From: JAAYGT01 sp050252075
GTDB lineage: Bacteria; Pseudomonadota; Gammaproteobacteria; Burkholderiales; Burkholderiaceae_B
DNA: 6,402 nucleotides
NCBI GenBank assembly: GCA_050252075.1
Contig: JBFWLP010000131.1
Location: forward strand, 1-6,402
Reading direction: 5' to 3'
In this document: piece by piece, positions 1-5,996 of the stretch
Layout: every line of letters starts with the position of its first letter
How positions within the stretch are numbered: the first letter of the stretch is position 1
The notes under the pieces: generated by a model
Seen by the model: the letters and a program-made list of their open reading frames with translations, nothing else
What the model was told of the DNA's origin: nothing
Databases searched by the model: none
Program-made: the position numbers and the translations under genes

Positions 1-282
1 AGCGCGCGGCCCGACAGCCATCGCGTGTACGCCGAGTACGAATACCAGGTGCTCGGCACCGATGCCATAGGCTTCATCCAGTTCCTTGAAAACTCGGGCG
101 TGCTGCCGCCGGCCTTGCGCGAAATTCTCATCGAGCAAGCCATGGCCTGCGGCGACTCCCCGCTGTCGCCCGGAAAGATCAAGATCATCACCCTGATGGT
201 CCTCTGGAGCCAGGAAGCCGAAGTGGATCACCTGGTCTTCGAAGAGCTCATCTCCGGCGATCAGGAACGACTGGCCCACTAA
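1..282 (+). CDS. smg: DUF494/Smg-family protein, C-terminal part (5' end outside window)
   Basis: The frame is open from the first base to TAA at 280-282 and gives 93 residues. They match the C-terminal two thirds of the Smg/DUF494 family (about 155 aa in E. coli): an R-x-Y region, then GFIQFLENSGVLPPALRE, IEQAMA, and the family-typical K-I-x-x-LMVLW near the end. An in-frame GTG at 25 is internal to the conserved domain and is unlikely to be the true start. Smg is a small, acidic, soluble protein. Its molecular role is not settled; the gene is often found near dprA and topoisomerase genes in proteobacteria. Here it lies 13 nt upstream of gluQ, which suggests one transcript. The family assignment is confident; no function is claimed. 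Confidence 0.85.
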   Translation, partial: SARPDSHRVYAEYEYQVLGTDAIGFIQFLENSGVLPPALREILIEQAMACGDSPLSPGKIKIITLMVLWSQEAEVDHLVFEELISGDQERLAH

Positions 283-295
283 CGCCGCTGCGCTT

Positions 296-1207
296 ATGTC
301 GTCTTTCAGGGCATCGGGTTCCCGGCGCCGTGCGTCATATATTGGCCGGTTTGCGCCCAGCCCCAGCGGCCCCCTGCACAATGGATCGCTGGTGGCCGCC
401 ATGGCCAGCTACCTTGACGCCCGTGCCCACCAGGGACAATGGTTGCTCCGAATCGAAGACATCGACACGCCACGCACGGTGACGGGCGCCGACCGCATCA
501 TCATGCAACAATTGCAGGCCCTGGGCATGCACTGGGACGCTCCCCCGGTCTGGCAATCGGCCCGGCTGGCACTTTACAAGTCGGCCTTCAACAGGCTGGC
601 CGCCTGCGGGCTAACCTACGGATGCGCTTGCACGCGCCAGGAACTGGCAGGAGCCGGCCGCTATCCCGGCACTTGCAGCAACGGGTTGGCCACAGGAAGA
701 AAAGCCCGTGCGTGGCGATTCAGGGCGCCCAAAGGGCTGGAACAATGCACGGACCGCTGGTTCGGGCCGATGGAACAAGACGTCGCCCGGGATGTCGGCG
801 ACTTCATCATCCGGCGCGCCGACGGCTTGTGGGCCTACCAGCTGGCGGTCGTGGTTGACGATGCCGACCAGCACATTACCCACATTGTTCGCGGCGCCGA
901 CCTGCTCAATTCCACTCCGCGGCAGCGGGTGCTGGCGCGGGCCCTGGGGTACCCCATACCCGAAACCCTGCATGTTCCCTTGCTGCTCGACGAGCAAGGG
1001 CGCAAGCTGTCCAAACAAAACCATGCACCTGCAATCGATGTCGCCCAACCCCTGACGGCGTTGCAGACAGCCTGGCGCGCGCTTGGATTTGCCGCCTTCC
1101 CGGCAGCGAACGTAGCGCAGTTCTGGGCCGCAGCAACGTGCGGCTGGCATCGGCGATTCGGCCACACCGGCGTGGCGCACGACACACGAAACCAGGGGTG
1201 CGTCTGA
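296..1207 (+). CDS. gluQ: Glutamyl-Q tRNA(Asp) synthetase
   Basis: A 303-aa protein of the usual GluQ-RS length (E. coli about 300). It is a truncated class I glutamyl-tRNA synthetase paralogue without the anticodon-binding domain. The family activates glutamate and attaches it to queuosine at position 34 of tRNA(Asp) in the cytoplasm. Visible features: GRFAPSPSGPLHNGS at residues 17-31 holds the HIGH-type motif as HNGS (28-31); RIEDID follows; Cys110, Cys112, Tyr123 and Cys127 match the family's C-x-C...Y-x3-C zinc site; DFIIRRADGLWAYQLAVVVDD and HIVRGADLL are typical core motifs; KLSKQNHAPA (from Lys237) is the GluQ form of KMSKS. ATG 296 is the only plausible start before the core. It has no clear Shine-Dalgarno sequence, so translation may be coupled to smg, whose stop lies 13 nt upstream. 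Confidence 0.95.
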   Translation: MSSFRASGSRRRASYIGRFAPSPSGPLHNGSLVAAMASYLDARAHQGQWLLRIEDIDTPRTVTGADRIIMQQLQALGMHWDAPPVWQSARLALYKSAFNRLAACGLTYGCACTRQELAGAGRYPGTCSNGLATGRKARAWRFRAPKGLEQCTDRWFGPMEQDVARDVGDFIIRRADGLWAYQLAVVVDDADQHITHIVRGADLLNSTPRQRVLARALGYPIPETLHVPLLLDEQGRKLSKQNHAPAIDVAQPLTALQTAWRALGFAAFPAANVAQFWAAATCGWHRRFGHTGVAHDTRNQGCV

Positions 1208-1317
1208 TATAGTCAGGCCAGAATCGGCCATTTCTGCGACAGTCAACTTGCGCGGTTTGAAAGTACACCCGTATTATCCGCGCTAACACTGCTGTAAATG
1301 CAGGCTTTTGGATACCC
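1208..1317 (+). other. gluQ-topB intergenic region
   Basis: A 110-nt non-coding gap. It holds the weak promoter candidate described separately and a small imperfect inverted repeat (CAGAA 1219-1223 with TTCTG 1232-1236, 8-nt loop). No convincing intrinsic terminator for gluQ is visible, so read-through from smg-gluQ into topB remains possible. The topB start is preceded by only a short GGA (1310-1312, 5 nt before the ATG), a weak Shine-Dalgarno sequence. Confidence 0.5.
1248..1277 (+). promoter_or_regulatory. Possible sigma-70 promoter for topB
   Basis: TTGCGC at 1248-1253 and TATTAT at 1272-1277 are separated by 18 nt and lie about 40 nt upstream of the topB start. The -10 box is good (5 of 6 against TATAAT) but the -35 box matches only at TTG. 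A better -35-like TTGAAA at 1257-1262 has no -10 at a workable distance. This is a motif-level guess only. Confidence 0.3.
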
Positions 1318-3993
1318 ATGAACAAGACGCTCATCATCGCCGAGAAACCCTCGGTAGCCCTCGATATATCCCGTGCCCTGGGCGGATTCGCCCGGCAGGG
1401 AGATTACTTTGAAAGCGACCAGTACGTGCTGGCCTCCAGTATCGGCCATCTGCTGAGCCTGGTAGCCCCCAACGACCCGGTGCGCGGCAAATGGAGTTTC
1501 GCCCATTTGCCCGTCATCCCCCCCAGTTTCGAGCTTGGCCCCGCCGACAAACGGTCGGCCGAGCGCCTGAAGCTGCTGGTCAAGCTTTTGAAACGCAAAG
1601 ACGTTGAGGCCGTTATCAACGCCTGTGACGCCGGGCGCGAAGGGGAACTGATCTTTCGCTACATCGTGCAGTATGCCGGGATCAAGAAGCCCGTAAAACG
1701 CCTGTGGCTGCAATCCATGACACAAGCGGCCATCCGCGAGGCCTTCGCCAACCTGCGCGACGACGACACCATGAAACCCCTGGAAGCGGCGGCGCGGTCC
1801 CGCGCCGAAGCTGACTGGCTGGTCGGAATCAACGGCACTCGCGCCATGACTGCCTTCAACAGCAAAGACGGGGGTTTTTTCAAGACACCCGTGGGCAGGG
1901 TGCAGACACCCACGCTGGCCATCGTCAACGAACGCGAGGAGCGCATACGCAAGTTCGTCGCTCGCGACTACTGGGAAGTGCACGCCACCTTCATCGCTGC
2001 AGCAGGCTTGTACTCGGGGCGCTGGTACGACCCGGCTTTCACCAAAGACGAACGCGACCCCGAAAAGCGCGATTCGCGCCTGTGGTCGGCAACCGCCGCC
2101 CAAACCATTGTCGCTGCCTGCCGTGACAAACCGGGCACAGTGACCGAGGAATCCAAACCCTCAACGCAACTCTCACCCGCGCTGTTCGACCTTACCTCGC
2201 TGCAGCGCGAGGCGAACTCCCGCTTCGGGTTTTCCGCCAAGGCCACCCTGTCCCTGGCCCAAACCCTGTACGAACGCCACAAGGCGCTCACCTACCCCCG
2301 TACCGATTCGCGTTACCTGCCCGAAGACTACATAGGAACCGTGCAGCAAACCATGGGCGTGCTGGCCGAGGAAGCCCCGAACGCCGCCTCGGGCGTTCAC
2401 AGCTTTGCCGGAACCATCACAAAAAACGGCTGGGTCAAGCCGAACCGCCGTATTTTTGACAATAAAAAGGTCTCCGACCACTTCGCCATCATTCCCACCC
2501 TGCAGGTTCCCCGCGAGCTCAGCGATGCCGAAGCCAAAATCTATGACCTGGTCCTCAAGCGCTTCCTGGCTGTGTTCTTTCCTGCAGCCGAGTTCCGCGT
2601 TACCACCCGCATTACCACGGTATCGGGCCACCAGTTCAAAACCGAAGGCAAGGTGCTGGTGTCACCGGGGTGGCTGGCCATTTACGGCCGCGAGGCACAA
2701 GGCGACGACAGCACGCTGGTACCCGTGGCAGACAATGAAAACGTGCGCACGGAAGATATCGAGGCCCGCGGCCTGAGCACCAAGCCACCGGCGCGCTTCA
2801 CCGAAGCCACGCTGCTGTCGGCCATGGAAAGCGCCGGCAAACTGGTCGACGACGAAGCGCTGCGTGAAGCGATGTCCGAGCGGGGGCTGGGAACGCCGGC
2901 CACCCGGGCCGCCATTATTGAAGGTTTGCTGAACGAGGGGTATTTACGCCGGGAAGGACGTGAGCTGGTTCCCAGCGCCAAATCACGGCAGCTGATGACA
3001 CTGCTTTCCGGCCTGGGCGTCAGCGAACTGACCTCGCCTGAACTGACCGGCGAATGGGAGCACCGTTTAAAACAGATTGAACAGCGTCAGCTGGATCGCG
3101 ATGCGTTCATGCGCGAAATTGCCCAAATGACGCAAGTGATCGTGAAGCGCGCCAAAGAATACGAACGCGATACCGTACCCGGTGACTATGCCACGCTTGC
3201 CACGCCGTGCCCCAAATGCGGCGGTGTGGTCAAAGAAAACTACCGCCGGTTTGCCTGCACGCAATGCGATTTCTCTATCGGCAAACACCCCGGCGGGCGC
3301 ACGTTCGAAATTCCCGAGGTCGAGGAGCTCTTGCAGAAACGGGAACTGGGCCCCTTGCCCGGTTTCATCAGCAAAATGGGGCGCCCGTTCTCGGCGCTAC
3401 TGCGCATCACCGACGAACACAAGCTCGAATTCGATTTTGGCCAGAAAGACGACGACGACACCGAGCCCGTCGACTTTTCCGCACAAGAGCCTGTGGGCAA
3501 CTGCCCCAAATGCAACAGCCGTGTTTTTGAGCATGGCATGAACTATGTGTGCGAAAAATCAGTGGGCGCGGACAAAACCTGTGATTTCCGCACCGGAAAA
3601 ATGATCCTGCAGCAGGAAATATCGCGTGAACAAGTGCGCAAGCTTCTGGAAAACGGCAAAACCGACCTGCTGGACGGCTTCGTATCCAGCCGCACCAACC
3701 GCAAATTCAAGGCCTTTCTTGTGAAACAGGAAGGCGGCAAAGTGGGCTTTGAGTTCGAGGCGCGCGCCGACAAAGCCACAGGCAAGAAAACAGCGGCTAA
3801 AACAGCAACAAAAGCCGCTGCAAAAACGGCGGCGAAGACCGCGGAGCCAAAGGCAGCGGTCAAGAAGGCCGCCGCCAAGAAAGCTGTAACCAAAAAGACG
3901 GCAGCCAAAAAAACCGTTGCCAGGAAAACGGCCGCGAAGAAAACGGCGGCAAAAAAAGTGGCCGTCACGGCTGACGACGACGCGCCGTTCTAA
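1318..3993 (+). CDS. topB: DNA topoisomerase III (type IA) with Lys/Ala-rich tail
   Basis: An 891-aa type IA topoisomerase. It cuts one DNA strand through a 5'-phosphotyrosine link and passes another strand, acting in decatenation and in resolving recombination or replication intermediates, often with RecQ-type helicases. The TOPRIM domain starts at once (IIAEKPSVA, Glu9), with DAGREGE at 104-110: Asp104 and Glu108 are kept, while Gly106 sits where E. coli TopB has the second Asp. The active site is YPRTDS with Tyr326 and Arg328. GLGTPATRAAIIEGL is a typical conserved block further on. Two zinc motifs follow: Cys631/634/647/650 and Cys729/732/745/755. Residues 822-891 form a basic low-complexity tail (20 Lys, 25 Ala of 70) ending in DDDAPF. 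E. coli TopB is about 650 aa; the extra length here is the zinc modules and tail. The ATG at 1318 fits because the TOPRIM strand begins three residues later. Confidence 0.97.
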   Translation: MNKTLIIAEKPSVALDISRALGGFARQGDYFESDQYVLASSIGHLLSLVAPNDPVRGKWSFAHLPVIPPSFELGPADKRSAERLKLLVKLLKRKDVEAVINACDAGREGELIFRYIVQYAGIKKPVKRLWLQSMTQAAIREAFANLRDDDTMKPLEAAARSRAEADWLVGINGTRAMTAFNSKDGGFFKTPVGRVQTPTLAIVNEREERIRKFVARDYWEVHATFIAAAGLYSGRWYDPAFTKDERDPEKRDSRLWSATAAQTIVAACRDKPGTVTEESKPSTQLSPALFDLTSLQREANSRFGFSAKATLSLAQTLYERHKALTYPRTDSRYLPEDYIGTVQQTMGVLAEEAPNAASGVHSFAGTITKNGWVKPNRRIFDNKKVSDHFAIIPTLQVPRELSDAEAKIYDLVLKRFLAVFFPAAEFRVTTRITTVSGHQFKTEGKVLVSPGWLAIYGREAQGDDSTLVPVADNENVRTEDIEARGLSTKPPARFTEATLLSAMESAGKLVDDEALREAMSERGLGTPATRAAIIEGLLNEGYLRREGRELVPSAKSRQLMTLLSGLGVSELTSPELTGEWEHRLKQIEQRQLDRDAFMREIAQMTQVIVKRAKEYERDTVPGDYATLATPCPKCGGVVKENYRRFACTQCDFSIGKHPGGRTFEIPEVEELLQKRELGPLPGFISKMGRPFSALLRITDEHKLEFDFGQKDDDDTEPVDFSAQEPVGNCPKCNSRVFEHGMNYVCEKSVGADKTCDFRTGKMILQQEISREQVRKLLENGKTDLLDGFVSSRTNRKFKAFLVKQEGGKVGFEFEARADKATGKKTAAKTATKAAAKTAAKTAEPKAAVKKAAAKKAVTKKTAAKKTVARKTAAKKTAAKKVAVTADDDAPF
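3787..3846 (+). repeat. Five Lys-led tetrads in TopB tail (coding repeat)
   Basis: Residues 824-843 read as five consecutive four-residue units, KTAA, KTAT, KAAA, KTAA, KTAE, with Lys at every fourth position. Codons vary between units (AAA or AAG, GCG, GCT, GCC or GCA), so the repeat is held at protein level rather than being a fresh DNA duplication. Such Lys/Ala repeats resemble bacterial histone-H1-like and AlgP-type tails, which bind DNA without sequence specificity. Confidence 0.8.
3862..3966 (+). repeat. Seven KK-led pentads in TopB tail (coding repeat)
   Basis: Residues 849-883 read as seven consecutive five-residue units: KKAAA, KKAVT, KKTAA, KKTVA, RKTAA, KKTAA, KKVAV. The period changes from four to five residues after a short PKAAV linker (844-848). 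The tail ends with TADDDAPF (884-891), so strong positive charge flips to a small acidic tip. The segment includes two A7 runs (3907-3913 and 3951-3957). Confidence 0.85.
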
Positions 3994-4001
3994 GGCTCTG
4001 T

Positions 4002-4042
4002 GCCGGACACGCACGGCGTGTGTACCGCCAGTGGTGTCCGGC
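4002..4042. terminator. Inverted repeat between convergent topB and dctM
   Basis: GCCGGACAC (4002-4010) and GTGTCCGGC (4034-4042) are perfect 9-nt complements around a 23-nt loop. Within the left half, ACACGC (4007-4012) and GCGTGT (4016-4021) can form a competing 6-bp hairpin with a 3-nt loop. It begins 8 nt after the topB stop and ends 19 nt before the dctM stop, so it could act for both convergent transcripts. No T-run follows on either strand, so a classical intrinsic terminator is doubtful; an RNA 3'-end stabiliser or a Rho-assisted site is equally possible. Confidence 0.45.
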
Positions 4043-4061
4043 CTGGATGAACCCGGTAAGG

Positions 4062-5336
4062 CTAGCCGTAGGCCAGATGTTTCAGAAACAGGCTGATCTC
4101 GGGCACATACGTAATAACCACCAAACACCCGACCACCACGGCCACGAACGGCAACAGGGGTTTGATCAAGGTTTCCAGCCGTATATTGGCGACCGTGCAG
4201 GCGGCAAACAAATTCACGCCAAAGGGCGGCGTAACCATGCCCAGCGCCAGGTTCACTACCATCACCACCCCGAAATGGGCCGGATCAATGCCAAACTGCA
4301 TGGCCACCGGCAGCAGCAACGGCGCCAGCACCACGATGGACGCCGATGTTTCAATAAACATGCCAATGACAAACAAGGCCAGGTTGATGCCCAGCAGGAA
4401 GGTGTATTTGTCATTGAACAAATGGCCCAGCCAGTCACCTAGCGCGGCGGGTACGCCGGCCCTGTTCAGCAAAAAGCCAAAGACCCCCGCATTGGCAATG
4501 ATAAACATGATGACAGCGGTGGAAATGACTGATTTTCGCAATGTTGCCGACAGTACAGGCAATGTTAAGCGGCGATAAACAAAAATACCCACAAACAAGG
4601 CATAAACGACTGCCACCGCCGACGCTTCGGTGGGGGTGAACACACCGCCATAAATACCGCCAAGAATAATGACCGGCATCAGCAGGGCCAGCCAGGATCG
4701 CTTCAAGGCCTGCCATAGCCCCAGCCGCCCGTCTCCATCGGTTTTGCCATAACCATGTCGTTTGGCATACCACCACACGTAAAGCATCAAGGCGCCTGAA
4801 ATCACCAGACCTGGGCCGATTCCGGCGATAAAGAGCTCGCCCACTGAGGTATCTGTTGAGACCGCGAACAGGATCATGGGAATGGACGGGGGAATGATGA
4901 CACCCAGCTCGGCCGACGTGGCCTGCAATGACGCGGCAAACGGTTTGGGATAGCCGTGCTTGACCATGGCCGGAATCAGGATGGCGCCCACGGCAAACGT
5001 CGTGGCGACGCTTGAGCCAGCCACGGCAGAGAAAATCATGCAGGTTAAAACACAGCTGCAAGCCAGCCCACCCTGCATGCCCCCAACCAGGCTTTTGGCA
5101 AAATCGACCATGCGCTCGGAGATACCACCGGCCTCCATGAGATTACCGGCCAGAATGAAAAACGGTACGGCAACCAGCGGGTATTTATCGAGCGCCGCAT
5201 AAATTTGCTGGGCAACCACCAACCAGGTAATGTTGCCGTAAGCCACGCCGATCAGACTGGCCAGGCCGATCGATACCGCTACCGGTATGGCCAGGACAAA
5301 GAAAATCAGCATGGAAATAATCATTAACTGCGACAT
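4062..5336 (-). CDS. dctM: TRAP transporter large permease subunit (DctM family)
   Basis: A 424-aa, very hydrophobic inner-membrane protein of normal DctM length. TRAP transporters use an ion gradient, usually sodium, to import organic acids and related solutes handed over by a periplasmic binding protein; DctM is the transporting subunit. Visible family motifs: VPFFILAGNLMEAGGIS (57-73), GGMQGGLA (85-92), FSAVAGSSVATTFAVG (102-117), LGVIIPPSIPMILF (144-157), FTPTEASAVAVVYALFVG (233-250) and LGMVTPPFGVNLF (365-377). These cover both halves of the transporter with no break. The ATG at 5336 has a clear Shine-Dalgarno AGGTGA (complement of 5341-5346) 4 nt upstream. The gene starts 37 nt after the dctQ stop. 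Its C terminus lies 68 nt from the convergent topB stop. The substrate cannot be told from this subunit. Confidence 0.95.
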   Translation of the reverse strand: MSQLMIISMLIFFVLAIPVAVSIGLASLIGVAYGNITWLVVAQQIYAALDKYPLVAVPFFILAGNLMEAGGISERMVDFAKSLVGGMQGGLACSCVLTCMIFSAVAGSSVATTFAVGAILIPAMVKHGYPKPFAASLQATSAELGVIIPPSIPMILFAVSTDTSVGELFIAGIGPGLVISGALMLYVWWYAKRHGYGKTDGDGRLGLWQALKRSWLALLMPVIILGGIYGGVFTPTEASAVAVVYALFVGIFVYRRLTLPVLSATLRKSVISTAVIMFIIANAGVFGFLLNRAGVPAALGDWLGHLFNDKYTFLLGINLALFVIGMFIETSASIVVLAPLLLPVAMQFGIDPAHFGVVMVVNLALGMVTPPFGVNLFAACTVANIRLETLIKPLLPFVAVVVGCLVVITYVPEISLFLKHLAYG

Positions 5337-5373
5337 GGGTTCACCTGCGTTGTGCTACCGAATGGGCCTTGGC

Positions 5374-5880
5374 CTAGGTGGCGTCGTGGACAATACCGGC
5401 GGTATGCGGATCACGCCCGGCCATCACCCAGCGCGCCACAACGGCCAGAATGGCCAGGGACATGCCGATGGGAATGGAAACATACACCCACGAAATCGAA
5501 ACATCGAGACTGGCCAGGTTCTGGAAGCGGACACGGTAGGTCATTTGCCCGCCGACCCAGGCCATGAACGCCAGGAAGCCAACCAGCACCAAGGCTACAA
5601 AATGCTCCAGCAGGCGTCGCCCACGATTGCCCACCGCCATACGTAAAACTTCCACGCTGAGCATGGCGCCGTGCCGGAACGCCAGAACCAGACCCAGCAT
5701 CACGGTCCAGATCAGCGACGCGCGGGTCCAGGCCTCGCTCCAGTCGGCCGGAGACTGCAGCACAAAGCGGGCAATCACCTGATAGAAGCCCGCACCAACC
5801 GAGGACAGCAAAAGCAGCTGCGTAAGGAATGACACCAGCCGGAAAACGGTTTTGTCCAGAAAAATGATGGCGGAGACCAT
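5374..5880 (-). CDS. dctQ: TRAP transporter small permease subunit (DctQ family)
   Basis: A 168-aa membrane protein with four predicted hydrophobic segments, roughly residues 14-36, 53-72, 92-112 and 131-150, the usual DctQ topology. Family-like features are the W-S-E-A-W-T-R stretch with IWTVMLG (47-63), the A-F-R-H-G motif before the third segment (68-71), and WVYVSIPIGMSLAIL (131-145) in the last one. DctQ pairs with DctM and is needed for transport. I chose the ATG at 5880 because GAAGG lies about 6 nt upstream and the protein then starts close to the first membrane helix. An upstream in-frame GTG at 5910 would add ten residues (178 aa) and has weaker support. The gene lies between dctP (116 nt upstream) and dctM (37 nt downstream). 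Confidence 0.9.
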   Translation of the reverse strand: MVSAIIFLDKTVFRLVSFLTQLLLLSSVGAGFYQVIARFVLQSPADWSEAWTRASLIWTVMLGLVLAFRHGAMLSVEVLRMAVGNRGRRLLEHFVALVLVGFLAFMAWVGGQMTYRVRFQNLASLDVSISWVYVSIPIGMSLAILAVVARWVMAGRDPHTAGIVHDAT

Positions 5881-5910
5881 AGTGACCTTCGAGGTGTGAA
5901 AACCACGCAC

Positions 5911-5923
5911 AACCCACAGGGTT
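5911..5923 (-). other. Small hairpin in the dctQ leader
   Basis: AACCC (5911-5915) and GGGTT (5919-5923) pair around a 3-nt loop, about 30 nt upstream of the dctQ ATG. Just beyond it, CAGC (5925-5928) and GCTG (5935-5938) form another short pair. Both are weak by themselves and may be chance. Confidence 0.25.
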
Positions 5924-5944
5924 TCAGCGTAAATGCTGGATCAA

Positions 5945-5971
5945 GAAGGGCCGGCCAGGGGCCGGCCCTTC
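5945..5971 (-). terminator. Intra-operon hairpin after dctP (partial terminator or 3' stabiliser)
   Basis: A perfect 12-bp inverted repeat, GAAGGGCCGGCC (5945-5956) with GGCCGGCCCTTC (5960-5971), closes a 3-nt loop. It starts 25 nt downstream of the dctP stop on the transcribed strand. The downstream arm is followed by TTGATCC, so the arm end and flank give a short, broken T-rich stretch (TTCTTGAT) rather than a strong U-tract. That fits leaky termination or protection of the dctP mRNA 3' end, leaving fewer transcripts for dctQ and dctM. The structure is seen directly; the effect is inferred. Confidence 0.7.
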
Positions 5972-5996
5972 AGGGCGCATTACCAGAGACAGAGGC

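Noticed and set aside
611..1246. Minus-strand open frame of 211 codons opposite gluQ
   Set aside because: It overlaps the clearly conserved gluQ frame throughout and shows no family motif.
1243..2103. Long minus-strand open frame (286 codons) opposite the start of topB
   Set aside because: It lies wholly opposite the conserved TOPRIM and following region of topB, has no recognisable domain, and is expected from the base composition of the GC-rich gene on the other strand.
3787..3966. Lys/Ala-rich segment as a separate histone-like gene fused by sequencing error
   Set aside because: The frame is continuous with the zinc-motif part of TopB, has no internal start with a Shine-Dalgarno sequence, and basic tails are usual on such enzymes in this group.
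3543..3968. Minus-strand open frame with a hydrophobic Phe/Ala/Val repeat that looks like a membrane protein
   Set aside because: It is the antisense image of the Lys/Ala-rich tail: AAA/AAG and GCN codons read backwards as Phe, Leu, Ala and Val. It has no independent support.
4435..5061. Second minus-strand frame inside dctM (208 codons)
   Set aside because: It is a shifted reading of dctM; the dctM frame carries all the conserved motifs without a break, so no frameshift or overlapping gene is needed.
5881..5910. GTG at 5910 as the start of dctQ
   Set aside because: The ATG at 5880 has a better-placed Shine-Dalgarno sequence and fits the usual short N terminus before the first membrane helix. 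The upstream start is possible but less likely.
5945..5971. The GGCCGGCC-rich palindrome as an insertion-sequence end or attachment site
   Set aside because: There is no transposase or integrase nearby, no matching repeat elsewhere in the window and no target duplication; an mRNA hairpin explains it.
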